From contig NZ_JADJJX010000001.1 in the NCBI RefSeq assembly GCF_016706325.1, positions 744,001 to 808,000 of the forward strand: a stretch of 64,000 nt of DNA. The letters are read 5' to 3'. The stretch is from Methanothrix sp. Lineage in GTDB: Archaea > Halobacteriota > Methanosarcinia > Methanotrichales > Methanotrichaceae. The notes beneath the pieces were generated by a model, which did not search any database, was not told the DNA's origin, and saw only the letters and a list, made by a program, of their open reading frames with translations. The translations under genes and the position numbers were made by a program. Position 1 is the first letter of the stretch; every line of letters starts with the position of its first letter. Shown piece by piece: positions 41,832 through 50,718 of this stretch.

Positions 41832-42736
41832 GACCCCTCTGAGAGGCGCAGGAAAGCCTCTTCGAGCTTTGGCTCCAAGAGGCGTATGTCCACGGGAGAG
41901 ACCTCTGCCAATATCTCCTTGATCTGAGCGTGGCCCTCAAGAGAGACATTTACCACCTCTCCTCTAACCTCTATATCGTATCCCAGATCTCCCAGATGTG
42001 CTGCATCCTTCTCCGGCTCTGCCAGCCAGAGGCTCAGAACTGGGCGAAGGCCAGCCTGCCGCAGAACCTCCTCCGGGCTCCCCTGGGCGGCCATCCTCCC
42101 CGCCCGCATATAGCCCACCATCTGGCACCTCTCAGCCTCGTCCATGAGGTGCGTGGTGATGACCACTGTCTTGCCATCTTCCGCCAAGCGCTCGAAGTAC
42201 TCCCAGAAGACCTTCCTCAGACGGGGATCGACACCCACTGTGGGCTCGTCCAATAAAAGCATCTCTGGCTCATGGATGAGGGTGCAGGCCAAAGAGAGCC
42301 TCTGGTACATTCCCCCGGAGAGAGCTCCTGCCAGGCGTTTTCTGTGCTCGGAGAGGGCGACCATCCCCAGCAGCTCCTCGATTCTCTTCTCTCTCTCTCG
42401 CCCCATGATGCCATAGAGTCCGGAGTAGAACTCCATGTTCTCCTCCACCGTCAGATCGGGATAGAGGGCCTTATGCTGGGTCATATATCCGATGCGGGAG
42501 TAGATCCGGCCCACCTGTGCTACCGGCCGGCCCAGGACCCTTAGCTCCCCGGAATCCAGGCGGAGCAGCCGGACGATGGCGCGGATGAATGTGGTCTTGC
42601 CCGAGCCATTTGGCCCGAGCAGGCAGTAGGTCACACCACGGGGGATCTCCACATCCAGCCGGTCCAAGGCCAGCAACCTCCCAAAGCTCTTGGTCACACC
42701 ACGAGCCAATACCGCCGGGCCTTTATCGCTTGCCAT
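41828..42736 (-). CDS. ABC transporter ATP-binding protein
   Basis: A 302-residue ATPase of the ABC-2 exporter type. Walker A is GPNGSGKTTFIRA, the signature is LAGALSGGMYQRL, and Walker B is MLLLDEPTVGVDPRLR with the switch His in VVITTHLMDEAE. The C-terminal 75 residues form the extra domain common in drug or polysaccharide exporters. ATG 42736 is chosen because it starts five bases after the upstream gene; an in-frame extension would run through that gene. It is coupled to the permease by an ATGA overlap. Confidence 0.93.
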   Translation of the reverse strand: MASDKGPAVLARGVTKSFGRLLALDRLDVEIPRGVTYCLLGPNGSGKTTFIRAIVRLLRLDSGELRVLGRPVAQVGRIYSRIGYMTQHKALYPDLTVEENMEFYSGLYGIMGREREKRIEELLGMVALSEHRKRLAGALSGGMYQRLSLACTLIHEPEMLLLDEPTVGVDPRLRKVFWEYFERLAEDGKTVVITTHLMDEAERCQMVGYMRAGRMAAQGSPEEVLRQAGLRPVLSLWLAEPEKDAAHLGDLGYDIEVRGEVVNVSLEGHAQIKEILAEVSPVDIRLLEPKLEEAFLRLSEGS

Positions 42737-42741
42737 GGAAC

Positions 42742-43848
42742 TCAGACCATCATCCTTTTTCGGGCGGCTATGATCAGGGCTGCAGCCAGCAGAGCGAGGA
42801 TGAAGAGAGCTGCCAGCGACCATTCAATACCCCCATCATCGATTCTCACATAGGCGTTCTCCCAGTCGGCGAGGTCATCCCGGCGGCTGTCGGAGAACTG
42901 GAAGATAATTTTTAACTGGTAGTTCTTGCCGGGCAGGGCATCCTTGGAGACATCGATCTTGTAGAAAAGCTCCGCCTCCTCCTGGGGCTCGAGAATGGGG
43001 ATGGGAGACTCATCAACGCTCACATACAGGCCGCTCTCCGGGCGGAGACGGGCGACGAGATCACTGGCCCGGTCATCCCCCGTGTTTTTCACCCTTATCC
43101 TGATCACATTCCCCTCCGAGCCCGCCCGGAGGGAGGTGGGGGTGATATTCAAGAGCTCGAACTGGACACCACTTCTTCTCTCCACAATCAGATCGAGGGG
43201 AATGCTCTGGCTGAGGCTATCGTACCAGTAATAGATGTCTGGGTTCTCCGGCCGGCTAGCATCCTCCTTTACAGCCACATCCTTTTGGTAGATGTAGTCT
43301 ATCTGAGCCCACAGCTGGTAGCTGCCGGGGAGGGCGTTCTCATAGGCCTCCAGGGGGAACTCCAGCCGGGGAGAGCTCTGGCCCTCTCGGATGCTGCCGG
43401 GAAAGGCCATCTGGCGTTTGATCTCCAGGGCGCTCTCGTTCTCCGCCCGGAGAAGGACAGAGACATCCTGAGCCACAGTCCTCTGCTTCTCCAGCTCCAG
43501 CTCCTTTTGAGCGGCCAAGACTTCCTCCCTTCTATTGGCTGCCGGCTCCTCATTTATCTGAAAGGAGGTTATTCGGCCCCGGTTGGTGAGTGTCAGGATG
43601 AGAACTGTCTCCTCGCCCTGATAGATGCGGGACCTATCCAGGGATGCCGTCAGATTAGGGGTGCCGTAGACCTTGTAGTAATCGGCTGAGAACCTCTCCG
43701 GCGGGACGGGAGCTCCGACCTCCGCGGCCAGAGCAGGCAGAGGTGAGAGGAGGATCACAAGTGCAGCGATCATAAATGGTGAGAGTGGCAGGGAGATCTG
43801 GGCAGAGACTCCCTTCTTCAGGCTATCATCTGTTTTTCTGTAAATCAA
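42742..43848 (-). CDS. Secreted COG1361-type (CARDB/NEW3-like) membrane-anchored protein
   Basis: A 368-residue protein with a signal region (PFMIAALVILLSPLPALA), an outer part of Ig-like beta domains, and a C-terminal membrane helix (WSLAALFILALLAAALIIAA) followed by RKRMMV. The segments LTASLDRSRIYQGEETVLIL, LTNRG and LLNITPTSLRAGSEGNVIRI are typical of COG1361 proteins, which often accompany ABC-2 exporters in methanogens. TTG 43848 is the likely start because AGGAGG lies about ten bases before it. It probably helps the ABC pair act at the cell surface; the substrate is unknown. Confidence 0.83.
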   Translation of the reverse strand: MIYRKTDDSLKKGVSAQISLPLSPFMIAALVILLSPLPALAAEVGAPVPPERFSADYYKVYGTPNLTASLDRSRIYQGEETVLILTLTNRGRITSFQINEEPAANRREEVLAAQKELELEKQRTVAQDVSVLLRAENESALEIKRQMAFPGSIREGQSSPRLEFPLEAYENALPGSYQLWAQIDYIYQKDVAVKEDASRPENPDIYYWYDSLSQSIPLDLIVERRSGVQFELLNITPTSLRAGSEGNVIRIRVKNTGDDRASDLVARLRPESGLYVSVDESPIPILEPQEEAELFYKIDVSKDALPGKNYQLKIIFQFSDSRRDDLADWENAYVRIDDGGIEWSLAALFILALLAAALIIAARKRMMV

Positions 43849-44054
43849 TGGATTAATCCTCCTGCGGGCTTAGCTGGGCTAGGGGAATAGATATGTGCTG
43901 CTTCCTCTATTTGGAGATTGTCATCTGTCTATCAGCAGCCCTGTCCTTGGGCATGATATCGAAGGAGAGAAGTCCAGCGGCTATTCTTGGATCAAAGAGC
44001 ATAAACGAGCATCTAAAAAAGAGGAGGGAAGCCTCGCCCCCTATTACACCAATA

Positions 44055-45149
44055 CTAAATCTCCGGATAGACCATTGTCCTCCCATCAGGATATTCAAGG
44101 CCTATCCGCTTCAGGTATTCGCTGTATACCCCCTCGGGATTGAGATCAGCTTTGGGATGGAGCACCTTTGCCAGATAGGTCGCGCCCACCACCTGGTCCA
44201 GGCCGTTCATGATATCCCAGTCCATGAAATAGATCCGATCGGACTTTGCAGCTTTGATTCTGCTAGCTCCCGATCTCTCCATAAGCATATTCTTAGCATT
44301 CTGCAGCTTGATTGCCTCCTGAGAGGGGGCAGACTCCCAGCCGATCTGAGCATGATCTGCAGGTTGGGTCTGTCTCACAATGATCACCTCAGGATTTTCT
44401 GTTACCACCCATTCCCAGTCCACCTTCGGATATGTATCCTCCAGTGTGCCGGCGATGTTGTAGCCCCTTGCCAATTTCAGTACCTGATCAAATGCAGACC
44501 CCGGGCCCAGAGTGGAAAGGTCGCCTCCACTGGAGCTCCACTCCACATAGACCACAGGCAAATTCGTTCCTTCCACAGCATTCTTGATGGATTTGGCCTT
44601 TTCATCATACCATTTGATGTAGTCGGAAGCCTGCTCTTCCTTGCCCAGAATCTGGCCCAGGATCTCAACCTCTCGCGTCATGTTCTCCGGCTTGGTGAAC
44701 TCCAGAGCCACCGCCTTGATGTTCTTGAAGGGCTCCAGTCCCTTCTCCAGGCCGTATATGCCGTAGCTCTTGCCTGGATAGCTGTAGCCGATGACCACGA
44801 TATCGGGAACGATGGTATCCTCTCCATTGCTGGCGATCGCTCCGATCATCTCATAGTCCAGAGCATTCCATTTCCCCACACTCTGCTTTCCCTTGAGAAG
44901 AGGGAAGTAGTAGCCCTTATTCTTCACTGTATCAGAGATCCCTACCACCTTGTCCGCCGCTCCCAGCATCACCACTGCCTCGGCTGCGTCCGAGCTGGTG
45001 ACGATCACCCTCTCGATCGGCTGGGTGAAAGTGACCTCTCTGCCAGCAGAGTCGGTGATGGTCAGGGGGTATTCAGCCGCCCATGCCGGTGCCAGCAGCA
45101 ATGCCACCATGACAAGTGCTACGGGTACAGAAAACAGTTGTATTTTCAT
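44055..45149 (-). CDS. Periplasmic-type iron or corrinoid substrate-binding protein (TroA superfamily)
   Basis: A 364-residue secreted binding protein. The signal peptide is PVALVMVALLLAPAWA; the mature part starts YPLTITDSAGREVTFTQPIE and RVIV, the standard opening of iron-chelate/cobalamin-binding proteins. DIVVIGYSYPG and NPEVIIVRQTQ are the two paired strand motifs. Similar methanogen proteins bind iron complexes or, rarely, molybdate or corrinoids. No permease or ATPase of this system is adjacent, so it is an orphan here. Between its stop and the COG1361 gene is a 206-base gap with no gene. Confidence 0.87.
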   Translation of the reverse strand: MKIQLFSVPVALVMVALLLAPAWAAEYPLTITDSAGREVTFTQPIERVIVTSSDAAEAVVMLGAADKVVGISDTVKNKGYYFPLLKGKQSVGKWNALDYEMIGAIASNGEDTIVPDIVVIGYSYPGKSYGIYGLEKGLEPFKNIKAVALEFTKPENMTREVEILGQILGKEEQASDYIKWYDEKAKSIKNAVEGTNLPVVYVEWSSSGGDLSTLGPGSAFDQVLKLARGYNIAGTLEDTYPKVDWEWVVTENPEVIIVRQTQPADHAQIGWESAPSQEAIKLQNAKNMLMERSGASRIKAAKSDRIYFMDWDIMNGLDQVVGATYLAKVLHPKADLNPEGVYSEYLKRIGLEYPDGRTMVYPEI

Positions 45150-45286
45150 ATCTATTCCTCACATAACCTGTCATTATTAAGACGGCGCTGAGTATAAATC
45201 GTTTTTGTTAATAATTATAGGGCAGCAGTTAGTAAAGGGCATTTATCCCGCCCTCCGCCCACAGAACTAGGAAAAAAGGAGATGAT

Positions 45287-45305
45287 AGCGCCTTTTTACG
45301 GCGCT
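45287..45305 (-). terminator. Hairpin and T-run after secreted paralogue 1
   Basis: On the minus strand AGCGCC-GTAAAAA-GGCGCT forms a six-pair hairpin about 30 bases after the stop. The transcript then runs into T-rich DNA (six T opposite 45271-45276). The other three close paralogues have comparable structures. Confidence 0.6.
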
Positions 45306-45332
45306 GGCAGTTGGTTTAACATTCGGGGCGCC

Positions 45333-46043
45333 TTATAAGCACGGCAGCCAGTCAACGCTGACTGCTCCGCAGGTGGAGTTGCCCCAGAGCTGGATGAACT
45401 TCTCAATGGAGAAGACACCAGTCAGGTCCTCGACCGACCGGCCATACTCAGCATGTCTGCCCTTGAGGGAGCTGCTGGCCTCGGGATCCCTGGAGAGCCA
45501 GCCGATATGAGCGACGCCGATCACATTGCTGTTTATGTTGGCCTCGAGCACTCCGTTACAGCAAGGCGTCTCGGTCTGGCCATTGTAGCCCCTGGTCTTG
45601 ACCTCGGTGGTCTTCTGCAGGTGCTCGGCATGGGTGTACATCTCCGTCATAACCGCGCCTATCTTGTAGTTCTGCACGCACAGCTTATCTACCCATTTCT
45701 GGTCGTAGGTGCCGGTCTGATAAGAGACGGGCATGTACTCCAGCTCCTGCTCTGAGGTGAAGTTGATATAATCCATGGGATAGCCGTTCGCCCAAATGCA
45801 ATCTAAGCCCGCAGGCTGTCTCTCCGCCTCCAGTTCTATCCGGGAGGTTATGACATTTCCTGAGCCGGACTGCTTCTCCACCAGCTTCTGACCCTCAAAG
45901 CCAGGTTGGGTGGAGATGACCATCTCCAGACTTCTGTACCCCACTCCTTTTACAGACGATTTCTCGTACATGTAATTGGCAGCGCCTGCCATGCCTATTA
46001 GGGTCATGGCTATGACCGCTAAAATGATCATTTTTCTACTCAA
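45333..46043 (-). CDS. Secreted scaffold-family protein, paralogue 1
   Basis: A 236-residue secreted protein of an unrecognised family with three close copies in this cluster. The signal peptide is MIILAVIAMTLIGMAGA; the mature start is NYMYEKSSVKGVGY. Shared blocks are GQKLVEKQSGSGNVI, YMPVSYQTGTYDQKWV, LCVQNYKIGAVMTEMYTHAE, NVIGVAHIGWLSRDPEAS, GRHAEYGRSVEDLTGVFSIE and an end STCGAVSVDWLPCL with two Cys. Two short regions (about 80-92 and 154-163) differ completely from the other copies and carry Cys. TTG 46043 has GGAGGT eight bases before it. A surface role is inferred. Confidence 0.82.
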   Translation of the reverse strand: MSRKMIILAVIAMTLIGMAGAANYMYEKSSVKGVGYRSLEMVISTQPGFEGQKLVEKQSGSGNVITSRIELEAERQPAGLDCIWANGYPMDYINFTSEQELEYMPVSYQTGTYDQKWVDKLCVQNYKIGAVMTEMYTHAEHLQKTTEVKTRGYNGQTETPCCNGVLEANINSNVIGVAHIGWLSRDPEASSSLKGRHAEYGRSVEDLTGVFSIEKFIQLWGNSTCGAVSVDWLPCL

Positions 46044-46224
46044 TCCACACTACCTCCTTTTCGAAAAGATCGCTCCCTTAAAGGAACCCTAACACCCGCT
46101 ATTGAGCTTCTCAGCAGCCTATTTCAAGCTTTTGGCCCATTCTGATCTCATCAGAGAGGCTCGGCCCGGCGATCATGGGGAGAGGATGCCCTCAACTCAA
46201 AAGAAAATAAAAAAACGTATGAGC

Positions 46225-47406
46225 TCATGCCCTATGACCGAAATTGTTCAGCCGGTTTACAAAATTTTGGCATGAGCTGCTGGTGCAGGGACTGGAGGCG
46301 GGAAGGCTTCGAGAGCTATTGGCAGCTGGTGTAGCTATTCCCTGGCATTCACCATCCTCACAGGCGGGCTTGGACTCGGCATTATTGCGGAAGAGAATCC
46401 TCCGGTTTATCTCGAATGACCCAAAGTACTCCTCCAGCTCTTTGAGGCTCTTTTGCCCGGGGACAGATTGCTTAGCATCCAGGAGGTAATATCCAGTGAA
46501 GTTGTCCATCGTCTTGAACTCCGCAGTCTTCTTCAAAGATCCAGTCTGATGCAAGGTGAAATCCTGGCTCTTGAACTCCATCTGCTGCAGATCATAGGTC
46601 TCCTTCACCTTGGCGCCCACCCCGCCGAATATAGCAGAGCTCTTGAAGCTCTCCGTCCCCACCAGAGCATCTCCACTGGCCAGGGCATTGTAGTTGTCAA
46701 CGGCATCCCGTTCAATGAAGTTGGCGTTCTTTCCTCTGGCCTCATTCACCATGTACTCATTCTTGACCAGGGCATCAACGCTGCCGCTGAAGATCACATC
46801 CTTGCTGGACTTGATCCCCGATTTCATGGATCGGAGATCTTTGCTCATCTGGAACTGGCCTGAGCCACTGATAGCGGTCTCCGAAGCATAATCGTATGCC
46901 TGCACCCGGACAGATGCCTCTTTCGAGGCGGAGGTGCGGCATTTGGCTGAGGCCTCGACTGCAAACCTGTACCTTCCCTCTACAGCATTTGCATCCGGCT
47001 GAACAGCCAGGTTCCGGGAACGGGTCGCCCCTGCCGGGATATTCAATGAGGTCCTGGTCCAGCCAAACCAGTCTAAAGCACAATCCATCGGCTTGACGCA
47101 CACCTCCACCTCGGCATCGGTTGAGCCCCCATTGGTCACAGTAACCACGAAGTCCAGCCCATTCCCCTGGGTGGTATAGGACTTATCCCTCTCCGATTCG
47201 GGTCCAGTGAGGGTGATATCCACTGATAGCGCCCCAGAATCTCCCCCACAGGGGCTGGGCAGGTAGTCGGGAATGGATGGAGTGGGGAGACCGGGCCAGG
47301 TGGCTGAAACGTCACCCAGTGTCATCCCCGGATCCTCGACTGTAGCTTGCGCCTGGCATGCTGTCAGGATCAACATCGTTATCATCATAATCAGATCTCT
47401 TCTCAT
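46225..47406 (-). CDS. Secreted distant member of the same family with N-terminal Ig-like part
   Basis: A 393-residue secreted protein. After a signal peptide (LIMMITMLILTACQAQA) a first part of about 160 residues looks like a beta-sandwich (DFVVTVTNGGSTDAEVEVCV, then RSRNLAVQPDANAVEGRYRF). The second part resembles the neighbours: ISGSGQFQMSKDL, SSAIFGGVGAKVKETYDLQQ and SLKELEEYFGSFEINRRILF. It ends with Cys pairs (CEDGEC, CTSSSCQN). I infer homology from the shared FGGVGA core and the final FE-strand pattern. The transcript end is A/T-rich (46197-46216). Function is unknown. Confidence 0.75.
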   Translation of the reverse strand: MRRDLIMMITMLILTACQAQATVEDPGMTLGDVSATWPGLPTPSIPDYLPSPCGGDSGALSVDITLTGPESERDKSYTTQGNGLDFVVTVTNGGSTDAEVEVCVKPMDCALDWFGWTRTSLNIPAGATRSRNLAVQPDANAVEGRYRFAVEASAKCRTSASKEASVRVQAYDYASETAISGSGQFQMSKDLRSMKSGIKSSKDVIFSGSVDALVKNEYMVNEARGKNANFIERDAVDNYNALASGDALVGTESFKSSAIFGGVGAKVKETYDLQQMEFKSQDFTLHQTGSLKKTAEFKTMDNFTGYYLLDAKQSVPGQKSLKELEEYFGSFEINRRILFRNNAESKPACEDGECQGIATPAANSSRSLPASSPCTSSSCQNFVNRLNNFGHRA

Positions 47407-47453
47407 GCTAACCCCCTGAAATAAGGTAAAAAAAGCAGCCAGGTCATCCCGAC

Positions 47454-48227
47454 CTAGCAGTCTATTCCTTCACAAGGCGCGCGTTGCCTCTCTGGCACGG
47501 GATTCTCATGGAACTTCAGTATCTTCTCTGCCTCGAAAGTTCCTGTGAACATCTCATGAGCCTTGATGTCCTTATAGAATATCCTATGCCATGTGGCATC
47601 GGTTCCCCATGTGCCGTTAAAGGAGTTCTTGGTCTCAATTCCCACCAGATGAGCGGGGTTGTTGCCCATCAAGGCAGCAACAGCATCCTGATCCCTTCCC
47701 GCCTTCGCGAGGGAGCCGATGAGGTCCTCTGGCGTTGTCCCCGGCGGGTTATAGGGCGTGGTGGAGGAGAAGAATGCCGTCTCATCCTGCTCCAGCTCGT
47801 TTACCGAGAACAGCTCCTGCACATTGGCGCCAATGCCGCCATAGAAGGCCTTGGAGTTGATGAATCGACCGCCGGTCAGGGGAATCTGGCCGCTGTAGGT
47901 CATCTTGGTGTTCTGGACGAGGTTCAGATTGGACTTGTTTCCCCCATTGACTGTGGAGACATTTCTCTTGAGGACATCAGCATTCTGGGAATATGCCGTC
48001 TCCTGATCTAGCTCGAAGTCCCCGTCTCCGTTCATGGTGTCGAAGTATTCCAGGGCTATCTTCTTGTCGATTATAGAATTGGAGACATCGATAATCCCGG
48101 TGCCGGACACCTTATGACTTTCACAAAATTGCTCATACTGCACTGGCGGTACCAATGGCGGATTCGCCAGGACAATGCCGCATAGCCCCATCAGAGCTAC
48201 TGCGATGACTATCGTCACTCCCTTCAT
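47454..48227 (-). CDS. Secreted distant member of the same family
   Basis: A 257-residue secreted protein. The signal peptide is VTIVIAVALMGLCGIVLA; the mature part has SGTGIIDVSNSIIDKKIALE, then AFYGGIGANVQELFSVNELE and FTGTFEAEKILKFHENPVPE, ending in APCEGIDC. These blocks match the order of the paralogues around it: Gly-x-Gly strand, GGIGA core, FxxEK strand, and a final Cys pair. The close paralogues have KIGAVMTEM in the core position. It lies 47 bases upstream of the 393-residue gene, possibly with a T-run between them. Function is unknown. Confidence 0.75.
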   Translation of the reverse strand: MKGVTIVIAVALMGLCGIVLANPPLVPPVQYEQFCESHKVSGTGIIDVSNSIIDKKIALEYFDTMNGDGDFELDQETAYSQNADVLKRNVSTVNGGNKSNLNLVQNTKMTYSGQIPLTGGRFINSKAFYGGIGANVQELFSVNELEQDETAFFSSTTPYNPPGTTPEDLIGSLAKAGRDQDAVAALMGNNPAHLVGIETKNSFNGTWGTDATWHRIFYKDIKAHEMFTGTFEAEKILKFHENPVPERQRAPCEGIDC

Positions 48228-48400
48228 ATTACAATTACCCCCGATGTTTGACGTAACAGTCTTTGATCCCTTTGGGTTTTTTTCTGTCCTGCCTGATATG
48301 CAGAACTTGAGCTACAATTATAAGCTGATATAAGCTGATGCTTTTATTCGATATAAATCTATCTGTTGATGGGAAAAAAAGATAAAAATGGTTCCCGCTG

Positions 48401-48417
48401 CAGGCGCAATCGGCCTG
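48401..48417 (-). terminator. Hairpin and T-run after secreted paralogue 2
   Basis: CAGGC and GCCTG pair across a seven-base loop, extended by a second CTG/CAG step with a bulge. On the minus strand it is followed by two T-runs (opposite 48373-48387), about 25 bases after the stop codon. Confidence 0.6.
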
Positions 48418-48441
48418 TGCAGGAGTCCTTTATGCGGCCAT

Positions 48442-49257
48442 CTACAAACAGGGCAGCCAATCGACGCTGACTGCTCCGCAGGTGGAGTTGCCCCAGAGCT
48501 GGATGAACTTCTCAATGGAGAAGACACCAGTCAGGTCCTCGACCGATCTGCCATACTCAGCGTGGCGGCCCTTGAGGGCTTTGCTGGCCTCGGGATCCCT
48601 GGAGAGCCATCCGATATGGGCAACACCGATGACATTGCTGTTCAGGTTGGCCTCAAGGACGCCAGTGCAGCAGCGAGGACAGCCGCTGTCGGTGAAGATG
48701 TATCTGTTGGGATCCTCTCGGTTGTAAATGCCATATCCTCTGGTCTTGACCTCAGTGGTCTTCTGCAGGTGCTCGGCATGAGTGTACATCTCAGTCAGCA
48801 CAGCGCCTATCTTGTAGTTCTGCACACACAACTTCTCGACCCACTTCTGGTCATAGGTGCCTGTCTGATAGGATACTGGCATGTACTCGAACTCAGCCTC
48901 CTTGGTGAAGTTGATGTAGTCCATGGGGCACAGAGTTCCTGTGGGCCAGTCGCATACGCACCAATCGCAGGGGAAGCCGTAAGGATCAATAACCCAGCCG
49001 ATGGGGACCCCATCACCATTAAGCTGCCTCTCGGCCTCCAGCTCAGTCCTCTCTACGATCACATTTCCCGATCCAGACTCCTTCTCAACCAGCTTCTGGC
49101 CGTTGAAGCCAGACTGGGTGGAAATGATCATCTCTACGTTCTTGTATCCAACGCCCTTTACCGACGCCTTTTCGTACATGTAGTTGGCTGCACCGGCCAT
49201 GCCGAGCATGGCCATGGCGAGCACAATCAGAACAGCTATTAGTTTTTTGATTTGCAA
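48442..49257 (-). CDS. Secreted scaffold-family protein, paralogue 2
   Basis: A 271-residue member with the same blocks as paralogue 1 (VKGVGYKNVEMIISTQSGFN, LCVQNYKIGAVLTEMYTHAE, NVIGVAHIGWLSRDPEAS). Its two variable regions are the longest of the four. The first, after LEAERQLNG, holds CDWCVCDWPTGTLC; the second, after VKTRGYGIY, holds SGCPRCC. Both add Cys pairs not present in paralogue 1. The signal peptide is AVLIVLAMAMLGMAGA. TTG 49257 is the start with GGAGGG just before it. A TATA-like element (minus TTTATATC, about 49365) suggests a leader of near 85 bases. Confidence 0.82.
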   Translation of the reverse strand: MQIKKLIAVLIVLAMAMLGMAGAANYMYEKASVKGVGYKNVEMIISTQSGFNGQKLVEKESGSGNVIVERTELEAERQLNGDGVPIGWVIDPYGFPCDWCVCDWPTGTLCPMDYINFTKEAEFEYMPVSYQTGTYDQKWVEKLCVQNYKIGAVLTEMYTHAEHLQKTTEVKTRGYGIYNREDPNRYIFTDSGCPRCCTGVLEANLNSNVIGVAHIGWLSRDPEASKALKGRHAEYGRSVEDLTGVFSIEKFIQLWGNSTCGAVSVDWLPCL

Positions 49258-49440
49258 TCCCTCCTTTTGTATTGCGATCCAGGATCATTCTTGATCCGCC
49301 CTGGATATCCCCACAGTTGAGCATAGAAGCATGTTGCAGGCACAATCGCTGTGGTTGGATTATTGTGATATAAATCTGTCGAGTTTATCCGGACATCATC
49401 GCCCTTATGAATAATGCCTGACATATAAAAAAAATGGCCT

Positions 49441-49456
49441 CAGGCGTCTCCGCCTG
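49441..49456 (-). terminator. GAGA-loop hairpin after secreted paralogue 3
   Basis: On the minus strand CAGGCG-GAGA-CGCCTG is a perfect six-pair stem with a GNRA tetraloop, about 35 bases after the stop, followed by a run of eight T (opposite 49428-49435). Confidence 0.7.
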
Positions 49457-49489
49457 CGGTCAGAATCCGATCTGTATCAATCTGTCTAT

Positions 49490-50212
49490 CTAAATGCAGG
49501 GCAGCCAGTCAACGCTGATTGCGCCGCAGGTGGAGTTGCCCCAGAGCTGGATGAACTTCTCAATGGAGAAGACACCAGTCAGGTCCTCGACGGATCTGCC
49601 GTACTCAGCGTGGCGGCCCTTGAGCAGCCTGCTGGGCTCGGGATCCCTGGAGAGCCATCCGATATGGGCAACGCCGATGACGTTGCTATTCAGGTTGGCC
49701 TCAAGAACGCCAGTGCAGCAGTTATCGACACAGATGTTCTGGTAGCCTCTGGTCTTGACCTCGGTGGTCTTCTGCAGGTGCTCAGCGTGGCTGTACATCT
49801 CAGTCAGCACAGCGCCGATTCTGTAGTTCTGCACACACAGCTTCTCGACCCACTTCTGGTCATAGGTGCCTGTCTGGTAGGATACCGGCATGTACTCGAA
49901 CTCAGCTTCCTTGGTGAAGTTGATGTAGTCCATGGCACAGGTATTGGGATATATACAGGGCAGCTGCAGTCCAGCAGCATCCAACTGTCTCTCAGCCTCT
50001 ACCTCAGTCCTCTCAGTGATCACGTTTCCGGATCCGGACTCCTTCTCAACCAGCTTCTGGCCGTTGAAGCCAGACTGGGTGGAAATGATCATCTCTACGT
50101 TCTTGTATCCAACGCCCTTGACCGATGCCTTTTCGTACATATAGTTAGCTGCACCGGCCATGCCGACCACGGCCATGGCGACTATAATCAAAACAGCTAT
50201 TAGTTTTCTCAT
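49490..50212 (-). CDS. Secreted scaffold-family protein, paralogue 3
   Basis: A 240-residue member almost identical to paralogue 4. ATG 50212 follows an AGGAGGTGGG ribosome site. Signal peptide: AVLIIVAMAVVGMAGA. Differences from paralogue 4 concentrate in the two variable regions: LDAAGLQLPCIYPNTCA here against LNAYGAQLPCMYPNTCA, and QNICVDNCC against QNTCVENCC. All shared blocks, the KLCVQNY cysteine and the final STCGAISVDWLPCI are kept. A hairpin with a GAGA loop ends its transcript. Recent duplication is clear. Confidence 0.83.
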   Translation of the reverse strand: MRKLIAVLIIVAMAVVGMAGAANYMYEKASVKGVGYKNVEMIISTQSGFNGQKLVEKESGSGNVITERTEVEAERQLDAAGLQLPCIYPNTCAMDYINFTKEAEFEYMPVSYQTGTYDQKWVEKLCVQNYRIGAVLTEMYSHAEHLQKTTEVKTRGYQNICVDNCCTGVLEANLNSNVIGVAHIGWLSRDPEPSRLLKGRHAEYGRSVEDLTGVFSIEKFIQLWGNSTCGAISVDWLPCI

Positions 50213-50665
50213 TTCTTTCCCACCTCCTTTACATGAGGATCCAAAGTCGCTACTGATAGCAACAAATGATCCTTTAGTACATCACCCCGGCTGGATATAC
50301 AGATCCTCGATCAGTGATCCAGAATCGCTCCCCCTGAAGAGATGAAACCAGAGATGAAACCATTCGGCTCCGCTCTGCTCCAGTACATAAGCCAAAAGCG
50401 CGAACTGTCATCCTATCCGGCGTGAGGCGCCTGAATTCAGGATTACCACTAGATATTATTTGAGCTATTGTCTCAGGCACAACCTTTCCCATTAGATTAC
50501 TGGCATATAAAGCTATCGAGCAGGGATGGGGGAATTTTATATTCCATTGTGGCTGTGAGAGCTCATTCTCCTGAGGGCTATAGAGCCTTTTTAGAATGGG
50601 AATATAAGAGAGTATACATTTATGAAAAGCGGCTATGGTTGAATAGCTTAAAAAATGTGGTTTGG
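50213..50665. other. Upstream region of paralogue 3
   Basis: About 450 bases between the paralogue 4 terminator and the paralogue 3 start. Readings on both strands have no family features. The part next to the gene repeats the AGGAGGTGGG ribosome site seen before paralogue 4. The rest presumably holds the promoter. Nothing else was recognised. Confidence 0.45.
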
Positions 50666-50689
50666 ACCCGGGGCGTCTCCACCCAGGGT
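50666..50689 (-). terminator. GAGA-loop hairpin after secreted paralogue 4
   Basis: On the minus strand ACCCTGGGTG-GAGA-CGCCCCGGGT pairs in nine of ten positions with a GAGA tetraloop, about 30 bases after the stop; six T (opposite 50650-50655) follow. Same loop as after paralogue 3. Confidence 0.7.
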
Positions 50690-50718
50690 CAAAATCCGAT
50701 GTATATCACTTTGTCTAT

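Noticed and set aside
43893..45191. 432-codon plus-strand open reading
   Set aside because: It is antisense to the substrate-binding protein gene, which has a signal peptide and family motifs; the plus-strand reading has none.
50531..50545. GGAATTTTATATTCC as an NrpR operator
   Set aside because: The known NrpR operator has six bases between GGAA and TTCC; here there are seven, and no nitrogen gene follows.
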